Assembly: GCA_003224635.1 (NCBI GenBank)
Contig: QHZK01000163.1
Location: 1 to 10,646 of the forward strand
Origin: Acidobacteriota bacterium
GTDB taxonomy: Bacteria; Acidobacteriota; Terriglobia; UBA7540
Direction of reading: 5' to 3'
Length of the DNA: 10,646 bases
The position numbers were made by a program, and so were the translations under genes. Shown here piece by piece: positions 6,387-10,646 of this stretch. The first letter of the stretch is position 1, and the number at the start of each line of letters is the position of its first letter. The notes under the pieces are model-generated. The model searched no databases. It was not told where the DNA came from and worked only from the letters and a program-made list of their open reading frames with translations.

Positions 6387-6782
6387 ATGTCGAAACTAGC
6401 TAATGCGTCACCAGAGTTTCTTGCGAACCATTTCATTACCTACCTATTTGAGAAATATCCGCGGAACAAACATGTCCGCCGTGTGGCATCCTGGGTCGGC
6501 CTGATCCTATTAGGGATTGAGAAGATCGCAACTCGCAATTGGATTCCTCGGGATCGTCAACTCCGATTCGACTACGGCGGGAGATCCTTCAAGGCTAAGT
6601 TCAACCATAAGGCCGGAGGAAAGCTGCGCGGCGGGATCGACATCGTGGAGGTGTTGCCCGGCCGAGGAGCACCGGAGGGCAAAACTGTTAAATCCATCAC
6701 AAGCCTTAAGGATGCCGAAAAGTTTTACAAGAGCCCGTCGTCGAAACTGGTGCGCCGCTTTCCTCGGATGGCCACGCCCTAA
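6387..6782 (+). CDS. unrecognised basic protein between the mutase subunit genes
   Basis: This 131-residue protein belongs to no family that I recognise. GGAGG (6377-6381) lies 5 bases before the ATG, which is strong support for translation from 6387; the open frame itself extends upstream into the mutase gene. Residues 8-48 look helical, with an amphipathic or weakly hydrophobic segment (VASWVGLILLGIEKIA, 33-48). Residues 58-104 alternate like beta strands and are the most structured part (LRFDYGGRSFKAKFNHKAGG, then GGIDIVEVLPGRG). A short helix (SLKDAEKFYKS) and a basic tail follow. There is no signal peptide or Cys cluster. Its base composition is visibly less GC-rich than the flanking mutase genes, which hints at separate ancestry. 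It starts 31 bases after icmA and could be co-transcribed with it. The function is unknown. Confidence 0.7.
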   Translation: MSKLANASPEFLANHFITYLFEKYPRNKHVRRVASWVGLILLGIEKIATRNWIPRDRQLRFDYGGRSFKAKFNHKAGGKLRGGIDIVEVLPGRGAPEGKTVKSITSLKDAEKFYKSPSSKLVRRFPRMATP

Positions 6783-6797
6783 AGATCTTCTGCGGCA

Positions 6798-6803
6798 GGG
6801 AGG
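6798..6803 (+). promoter_or_regulatory. ribosome binding site pointing to an ATT start
   Basis: GGGAGG ends 7 bases before ATT at 6811, ideal spacing for initiation there. No ATG, GTG or TTG in that frame is placed as well: TTG at 6838 and ATG at 6859 lack a site. Confidence 0.5.
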
Positions 6804-6810
6804 CAGCGAC

Positions 6811-7098
6811 ATTACCAACGAAGAGCTCGAACGTGGCTTGGAGGCGCATGAACAACGTATGTCACGCGTCGAAGAGAATCTGGTGGTGCAGGGCGAGATG
6901 CTGAATCGCATCGATCAACGGCTGGACCGGCTAACGGCGCTGTTTGAGCAAAGCGAGGCCGCGCGCGCCGAGGATCGCGAGCGGATTCGGCTCCTGCAAG
7001 GGGCCATGACATCTCTCTTCGAGCACATGGAGGCGTTCATTCGCGGCCTGCGGCCGAACGGCCACGAAGACCACGAAGACAAGGCAGGGGATGCCTGA
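6811..7098 (+). CDS. small coiled-coil protein, apparent ATT start
   Basis: From ATT at 6811 the product has 95 residues. It begins (M/I)TNEELERGLEAHEQRM and continues as a charged helix to about residue 80, with heptad-like Leu/Ile/Val spacing in NLVVQGEMLNRIDQRLDRLTA (within 23-43) and RIRLLQGAMTSLFEHMEAFI (58-77). I recall similar short coiled-coil proteins starting MTNEELER in acidobacterial genomes, which supports position 6811 as the start; this is memory, not a search. The tail HEDHEDKAGDA comes from a 9-base tandem repeat. The stop overlaps the start of the B12 subunit gene by 8 bases (ATGCCTGA), which suggests translational coupling. If ATT is not used, the start could be TTG 6838 or ATG 6859, or the gene may have lost its start. 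The role is unknown; oligomerisation is likely. Confidence 0.6.
   Translation: MTNEELERGLEAHEQRMSRVEENLVVQGEMLNRIDQRLDRLTALFEQSEAARAEDRERIRLLQGAMTSLFEHMEAFIRGLRPNGHEDHEDKAGDA
7062..7079. repeat. tandem 9-mer (CCACGAAGA)x2 at a gene end
   Basis: Two perfect copies of CCACGAAGA lie at 7062-7070 and 7071-7079 and encode HEDHED near the end of the coiled-coil protein. The following bases supply AAGG, the likely ribosome binding site of the next gene, at 7081-7084. A 9-base unit can vary in number without changing the frame. Confidence 0.7.
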
Positions 7099-7495
7099 TC
7101 GACGTATTCGCGTATTGGTCGCTAAACCCGGCCTCGACGGCCACGATCGAGGCGCGAAGATCGTGGCGCGCGCCCTGCGGGACGCCGGCATGGAGGTGAT
7201 CTACACCGGCCTGAGGCAGACGCCCGAGCAGATTGCGACCGCGGCGCTTCAGGAGGACGTCGACGCCATCGGCATCTCGATTCTTTCCGGCGCGCACAAC
7301 ACCATCCTGCCGAGGATCTGCGAACTGCTGCGCGCCCAGGGTTTGGACGACGTCATGCTGCTCGTCGGCGGCATTATCCCGGACGAAGACATCCCCGGGT
7401 TGAAACAGGGGGGCGTGACGGAAGTCTTCCAGCCCGGCGCGTCAACCGAAGACATCGTGGAATTCATTCGCTCACGCGTGAAGCAGAGGGCGTAG
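7091..7495 (+). CDS. icmB: B12-binding small subunit of the acyl-CoA mutase
   Basis: This 134-residue protein is a stand-alone cobalamin-binding Rossmann domain. The B12 motif DxHxxG is present as DGHDRG (16-21), with His18 as the expected lower axial ligand of cobalt. Further family motifs are VLVAKPGLDGH (8-18), GISILSGAH and LLVGGIIPDED. The length matches isobutyryl-CoA mutase small subunits (about 136 residues) and archaeal split mutases. It should pair with the large subunit at 4619 to form the active adenosylcobalamin enzyme. The ATG overlaps the stop of the coiled-coil gene by 8 bases, and AAGG lies 6 bases upstream. Separation of the two subunit genes by other genes is a little unusual. 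I call it IcmB because of the residues in its presumed partner; by itself it could equally serve a methylmalonyl-CoA mutase. Confidence 0.93.
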   Translation: MPDRRIRVLVAKPGLDGHDRGAKIVARALRDAGMEVIYTGLRQTPEQIATAALQEDVDAIGISILSGAHNTILPRICELLRAQGLDDVMLLVGGIIPDEDIPGLKQGGVTEVFQPGASTEDIVEFIRSRVKQRA

Positions 7496-7507
7496 CGGGC
7501 ACACTGC

Positions 7508-7930
7508 GTGAACCAGCCCGAAGCGGTTGCAAACTCCTCACAACTCTCGAAGCGCGCGGCTCGGCGGCTGATCCAGCGGGCTCTTGTGCTTACCGGGCGC
7601 GACCGCCACGTGCGCGAGCATATTCGCGAAGCGCGCCTCACCATGCTCTGGGTGCTCGAGGACTGGGGATTCGCCTGGACCGTCCACCTCGATCGGGGGA
7701 AGATCGAGTTCGACCGCCGCCCGGCGAAGAAGCCGGACGTGACTCTCACCTGGCGGACCGCCGCCGAGTTTTTCGAGGCTGAGAAAGAGAACTGGCGCGC
7801 GGAAAGTTTTGAGTATAGCGGCCCCCAAGAGTTGATGAGAACCCTCGAACGTCTCTACCATTCCTTCTCTGTGTCGCTCGGCGGGGTGCTGAGAAATCCA
7901 GTCGACGAAAACGGCGATCCGCTGGTGTAG
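7508..7930 (+). CDS. SCP2-like lipid/acyl-CoA-binding domain protein (tentative)
   Basis: This 140-residue protein starts at GTG, 12 bases after the B12-subunit stop. It lacks a clear ribosome binding site, so coupled translation is likely. The central part WTVHLDRGKIEFDRRPAKKPDVTLTWRT (split over 57-84) followed by AAEFFEAE resembles the SCP2 sterol-carrier fold: a strand ending in a DGK-type turn, then PDVTLT, then a helix. Its tail (YSGPQELMRTLERLYHSF) would be the closing helix. SCP2 domains bind fatty acyl-CoAs or sterols, which would suit a neighbour of an acyl-CoA mutase. The match is by pattern and quite weak, and there is no signal peptide. Otherwise it should be read as a conserved hypothetical protein. 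The gene itself is well supported by its position in the tightly packed run and by its codon bias, which resembles its neighbours. Confidence 0.6.
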   Translation: MNQPEAVANSSQLSKRAARRLIQRALVLTGRDRHVREHIREARLTMLWVLEDWGFAWTVHLDRGKIEFDRRPAKKPDVTLTWRTAAEFFEAEKENWRAESFEYSGPQELMRTLERLYHSFSVSLGGVLRNPVDENGDPLV

Positions 7931-7932
7931 GA

Positions 7933-7973
7933 GGTTCGGAGTTCGGGGTTCGGAGTTCAGGGTCAGGGTTCGG
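7933..7973. repeat. 14-bp tandem repeat, GGTTCGGAGTTCGG type
   Basis: Units at 7933-7946 and 7947-7960 match at 13 of 14 bases, and a diverged third unit (GGTCAGGGTTCGG) ends at 7973. The array starts directly after the stop of the SCP2-like gene and fills much of the 89-base gap before ribokinase. Confidence 0.75.
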
Positions 7974-8019
7974 CATCGCCGTCCTACCTGCTGCGACGGC
8001 CGGAAGGGGAGAGGCGCGC

Positions 8020-8943
8020 ATGGCTGGGAAGATCCTGGTGGTGGGCAGCCTGAACATGGACCTGGTCGGCTGCGCCTCGCGCATCCCGGTGGCGGGCGAG
8101 ACCGTTACCGGCCGCGCCTTCTTCGACGAGCCCGGAGGCAAGGGCGCGAACCAGGCTTACGCCGCGGCCCGGCTGGGCGGCAAGGTCGCGATGCTGGGCC
8201 GCGTGGGCTCGGACGATTACGGCCGGCGGATGCGGGGCAATCTCGAGCGGGTGGGCTGCGACGTGAGTGGCGTAATGCCAATTCCCAATTGCGCGAGCGG
8301 TATCGCGCTCATTTTCGTCGCCGACAGCGGCCAGAACTCCATCATCATCGTGCCCGGCGCGAACGGGCGTTTCTCGCCCGAGGACGTGGAGGCGGCTGCC
8401 CAGGAACATTTCCGGGACGCGGCGCTGGTGCTGCTGCAACTCGAGAATCCGGTGGCCACGGTCGTAGCGGCGGCGCGAGCCGCGCGTCGCGCGGGGGCGA
8501 GCGTCATCCTGGACCCGGCCCCGGCGCAGACCCTCCCTGACGAACTTTTCCATCTGGTCGACGTGCTCACGCCCAACGAGACGGAAGCCACGGTCCTGGC
8601 GGGCCTGCCGCCGGGACGCGTGGACCCGCCCCACGCGATGGCGATTGCGCACTCGCTCCAGGAGCGCGGGGCCCGCGCGGTAATCGTCAAGCTGGGCGAG
8701 CAGGGTTGTGTTCTGGCGGCAGAAGGCGCGGCGCGGCGCCTGCCTGCCCCGCGGGTCGAGGCGGTGGATACGACAGCCGCGGGCGACGTGTTCAATGCGG
8801 GTCTGGCGGTGGCGCTCGGCGAAGGAATGGACCTGGTTCAAGCGTGCCAGTTTGCGAGCCGGGCCGCCGCCGTCTCCGTTACGCGCATGGGCACGCAGAT
8901 CGCAGCGCCCACCCGGGATGAAGTCGACGCCTTGGCCGGATAG
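8020..8943 (+). CDS. rbsK: ribokinase (PfkB family)
   Basis: This 307-residue cytosolic kinase should phosphorylate D-ribose at O5 with ATP and feed the pentose phosphate pool. Its length and order match E. coli RbsK. N12-x-D14 in the first strand and GGKGANQA (39-46) bind the sugar. GIALIFV (94-100) and LQLENP (139-144) are typical. DPAPA (165-169) and TPNETEA (184-190) mark the substrate and hinge region. DTTAAGDVFNAG (250-261) is the second PfkB signature with Asp256 as the catalytic base and the anion hole. The ATG at 8020 has GGGGAGAGG about 5 bases upstream. No ribose transporter, RbsD or LacI-type regulator lies in the window, so the gene may serve nucleoside salvage. PfkB relatives such as deoxyribokinase cannot be excluded, but the NETEA and GGKGANQ motifs favour ribokinase. 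Confidence 0.92.
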   Translation: MAGKILVVGSLNMDLVGCASRIPVAGETVTGRAFFDEPGGKGANQAYAAARLGGKVAMLGRVGSDDYGRRMRGNLERVGCDVSGVMPIPNCASGIALIFVADSGQNSIIIVPGANGRFSPEDVEAAAQEHFRDAALVLLQLENPVATVVAAARAARRAGASVILDPAPAQTLPDELFHLVDVLTPNETEATVLAGLPPGRVDPPHAMAIAHSLQERGARAVIVKLGEQGCVLAAEGAARRLPAPRVEAVDTTAAGDVFNAGLAVALGEGMDLVQACQFASRAAAVSVTRMGTQIAAPTRDEVDALAG

Positions 8944-8947
8944 CTGG

Positions 8948-8970
8948 GAGCGCGGGCGTCCCGCCCGCTC
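8948..8970. repeat. GC-rich hairpin after ribokinase
   Basis: GAGC (8948-8951) and GGGCG (8954-8958) pair with CGCCC (8962-8966) and GCTC (8967-8970) around the loop TCC, with a 2-base bulge. It starts 5 bases after the stop. No T-tract follows, so it may be a dispersed palindrome or a transcript stabiliser and not a standard terminator. Confidence 0.5.
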
Positions 8971-9030
8971 AGATACGGCGAGTCAGTGCGGTCCCGGCAG
9001 CAGCGAGCCCGAGCCCAGGGTCTTGGTGAG

Positions 9031-9117
9031 AAACTGGAAAGCGAAAAGCCTATGCAACTGATGACCGAGAACTGAATGTCGAAAGCTGATGGCTGACAAC
9101 TGATAGCTAGCTGACAG
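9031..9117. repeat. degenerate short tandem repeat built on (A)ACTGA / GCTGA
   Basis: The motif CTGA, usually preceded by AA or AG, recurs every 7-14 bases from AACTGATGACC onward (ACTGA, ACTGA, GCTGA, GCTGA, ACTGA, GCTGA). Unit length and sequence drift along the stretch, as in an old microsatellite. It fills the end of the gap before the M24 peptidase gene. No gene is apparent in 8944-9132. Confidence 0.6.
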
Positions 9118-9132
9118 CGACGGAGCGACCGC

Positions 9133-10314
9133 ATGGATCTCGATCGAATCCAAGCCGCCTTGCAAGACGCCAAACTCGACGGGTGGTTGTTCTACGACCA
9201 TCATCATCGCGACCCGATTGCCTATCGCGTGCTCGGGATCGCGCCCGCGATGGTGACGCGGCGGTGGTACTATCTGATCCCAGCCGCGGGCGAGCCCGCG
9301 AAGCTCCTGCATCGCATCGAGAAGGGGAATCTAGCCGGCTTGCCCGGCGCCGAGCACGAGTATTCGTCCTGGACCGAGCAACGCGAGAAGCTGAAAGCGA
9401 TCCTGGCGGGGCAGAAGACCGTGGCCATGCAGTACTCGCCGCTGAATGACATTCCTTATGTGGGGCTGGTCGACGCGGGCACGATCGAGCTGGTAAGGAG
9501 TTTGGGCGTCGAGGTGGTCTCGTCCGGGGACCTCGTGCAGTTGTTCGAGGCCCGCTGGTCACCTGCGGCGCTGGCCTCGCACCTCGAAGCCGGGCGCGGC
9601 GTTCATGCCGCCGTCCGCCAAGGCTTCACGCTGATCCGCGACGCCATCCTCAGCGACAAGCCCATCGGCGAATACGACGTGCAGCAAGGAATGGCGCGAG
9701 CGCTGAGTGCGAGCGCTCTCGCGGCCGACGAAGCGCCTATCGTGGCGGTGAATGCCAATAGCTCCAGGCCGCACTACTCGCCGAGCCAGACCACGTCGCG
9801 ACCCATACTTCCGGGCGACTTCGTGCTGCTCGATGTGTGGGCCAAGCAACGAATTCCCGGCGCGGTCTACTTCGACATCACCTGGACCGGGTTCGTGGGG
9901 GAGGAAGTCCCGCGCCGGTACGCCGAGATTTTCGGCGTGGTCAGGGAGGCGCGCGACGCGGCGGTCACTCTGGTCGAGCGCGCGATGCGAGCCGGCACGA
10001 CGCTCCACGGCTACGAGGTGGACGACGCCGCGCGCGCCGTCATTACCCGTCACGGCTACGGCGATTATTTCGTTCACCGCACCGGACACTCGATCGGCGA
10101 AGACATCCACGGCAACGGCGCCAACATGGACAACTTCGAGACGCGCGACCATCGCCGGATCATTCCCGGAACGTGCTTCTCGGTGGAGCCGGGAATCTAC
10201 CTTCCCGAGTTCGGAGTGCGGAGCGAGGTGGACGTCTACGTTGAAGAGCGGGACGCGCGGGTCACAGGGGAGGTACAGGAGGCCATTGTTCCAATTCTTG
10301 CCGCTTCCGAGTGA
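9133..10314 (+). CDS. M24 metallopeptidase, Xaa-Pro aminopeptidase/dipeptidase type
   Basis: This 393-residue protein has the creatinase-like N-terminal domain (about 1-145) and the pita-bread M24 catalytic domain (about 150-390). All five metal ligands are visible: Asp234 (LLDVWA), Asp248 (YFDITWTG), His319 (HRTGHSIG), Glu352 (SVEPGIY) and Glu365 (RSEVDVYV). His214 (SRPHYSP) matches the catalytic histidine upstream of the ligands. The enzyme should use two metal ions, usually Mn or Co, to cleave Xaa-Pro bonds in peptides. Length and fusion of the two domains fit aminopeptidase P or prolidase relatives, and the motifs do not separate them. There is no signal peptide, so it is likely cytosolic. 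GGAG lies 7 bases before the ATG. It stands 189 bases after ribokinase behind repeats, and may be transcribed separately. Confidence 0.92.
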   Translation: MDLDRIQAALQDAKLDGWLFYDHHHRDPIAYRVLGIAPAMVTRRWYYLIPAAGEPAKLLHRIEKGNLAGLPGAEHEYSSWTEQREKLKAILAGQKTVAMQYSPLNDIPYVGLVDAGTIELVRSLGVEVVSSGDLVQLFEARWSPAALASHLEAGRGVHAAVRQGFTLIRDAILSDKPIGEYDVQQGMARALSASALAADEAPIVAVNANSSRPHYSPSQTTSRPILPGDFVLLDVWAKQRIPGAVYFDITWTGFVGEEVPRRYAEIFGVVREARDAAVTLVERAMRAGTTLHGYEVDDAARAVITRHGYGDYFVHRTGHSIGEDIHGNGANMDNFETRDHRRIIPGTCFSVEPGIYLPEFGVRSEVDVYVEERDARVTGEVQEAIVPILAASE

Positions 10315-10579
10315 CGTGTGTTACCTTGGAAAGTCGAAACTTGTAGAGCACAGCGCCCCCGTGAGCCGCAACACTGGGAGGTTCTCTGGGGCCTGCGTGC
10401 CTCCAAGGCTTTAACACTGAGGTCACGGAGATGCTCCGTGCGCTCCGTGTTGAGGGTTTGATGGTCGCAGAGTACACGGAGCCGCTGCCTGGAGATGATA
10501 TGTTGATCCACACTTAAGGGGAAAGAATCTTGGCACGCTGCGAACAAATTTCGCGTTTAGTAGTAGAGGAGATGACCTC
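10315..10579. other. repeat-bearing gap before the last gene
   Basis: No gene-like frame is seen in these 265 bases. They hold the CTCCGTG palindromic repeat and an AT-richer stretch (about 10500-10565) just before the next gene, where a promoter could lie. No well-spaced -35/-10 pair was found. CCTTGGA (10324-10330) and TCCAAGG (10402-10408) are complementary but far apart. Confidence 0.5.
10413..10451. repeat. palindromic repeat of CTCCGTG / CACGGAG
   Basis: CACGGAG (10424-10430) and CTCCGTG (10434-10440) pair perfectly around ATG. A second CTCCGTG follows at 10443-10449, AACAC opens the block at 10413, and ACACGGAG recurs at 10474-10481. The mixture of direct and inverted copies looks like a low-complexity dispersed repeat. 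Confidence 0.6.
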
Positions 10580-10646
10580 ATGACGGAGCACGAGCTCAGA
10601 ACATGCCTCGACGCCGCGGAGAAGAGTCCGGACATGATCGCCCGAG
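10580..10646 (+). CDS. 5' end of an unidentified gene, cut by the window edge
   Basis: The frame opens with ATG at 10580, with AGAGGAG 8 bases upstream, and stays open for 22 codons to the edge (MTEHELRTCLDAAEKSPDMI, then AR). An upstream ATG at 10572 closes after three codons. The visible part looks like a charged amphipathic helix. It is too short to assign to a family. Confidence 0.65.
   Translation, partial: MTEHELRTCLDAAEKSPDMIAR

Noticed and set aside
5108..6436. A 442-codon open frame on the minus strand, antisense to the mutase large subunit
   Set aside because: It mirrors the codon structure of the high-GC mutase gene, its protein resembles no family, and the plus-strand product has every family motif. 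It is a composition artefact.
6517..6810. Long version of the coiled-coil frame starting at 6517
   Set aside because: The extra part overlaps the 131-residue gene in another frame and reads as random, Arg/Ser/Cys-rich sequence. The recognisable protein begins at TNEELER.
7933..7973. The tandem 14-mers as a CRISPR array
   Set aside because: The units are directly adjacent without spacers and are too short, so this is a simple tandem repeat.

Overview
The window looks like a chromosomal segment from a high-GC bacterium with small, purine-rich ribosome binding sites and many repeat-filled gaps between genes. The gene set, the split acyl-CoA mutase, the MTNEELER-like small protein and the style of the intergenic repeats all suggest a member of the Acidobacteriota. 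This assignment is an inference from general resemblance and was not tested by any search. No phage, transposase, CRISPR or tRNA/rRNA signal was seen.

Layout. Bases 1-216 hold no convincing gene. A thiosulfate sulfurtransferase (217-1074, minus strand) and a basic-tailed TPR protein (1545-2201, plus) are divergent around a 470-base control region with a promoter-like pair for each gene and a perfect 8-bp hairpin. A stand-alone TolC-type outer-membrane efflux protein (2419-4482) follows, with its own promoter-like site and an operator-like dyad. A 58-bp REP-like palindrome (4493-4550) closes that unit.

The second half (4619-10314) is all on the plus strand and is centred on a split coenzyme-B12-dependent acyl-CoA mutase. 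The large subunit (4619-6355) carries Phe and Gln at the two positions that separate isobutyryl-CoA mutase from methylmalonyl-CoA mutase, so I call it IcmA-like. The small B12-binding subunit (7091-7495) lies about 735 bases downstream. Between them are an unrecognised 131-residue protein (6387-6782) and a short coiled-coil protein (6811-7098) that appears to start at ATT. After the small subunit come an SCP2-like lipid/acyl-CoA-binding candidate (7508-7930), a ribokinase (8020-8943), an M24 metallopeptidase of the Xaa-Pro type (9133-10314) and the first 22 codons of a further gene (10580 to the edge).

How it fits together. The two mutase subunits should form one holoenzyme that interconverts branched and linear C4 acyl-CoAs. 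The SCP2-like protein is a plausible acyl-CoA/lipid partner. Ribokinase and the peptidase look like general catabolic neighbours and not parts of the same pathway. The G-protein chaperone that usually serves these mutases (MeaB/ArgK) is not in the window. Most short gaps from 4.48 kb onward carry a different palindromic or tandem repeat, and at two gene ends the repeat runs into the coding sequence.
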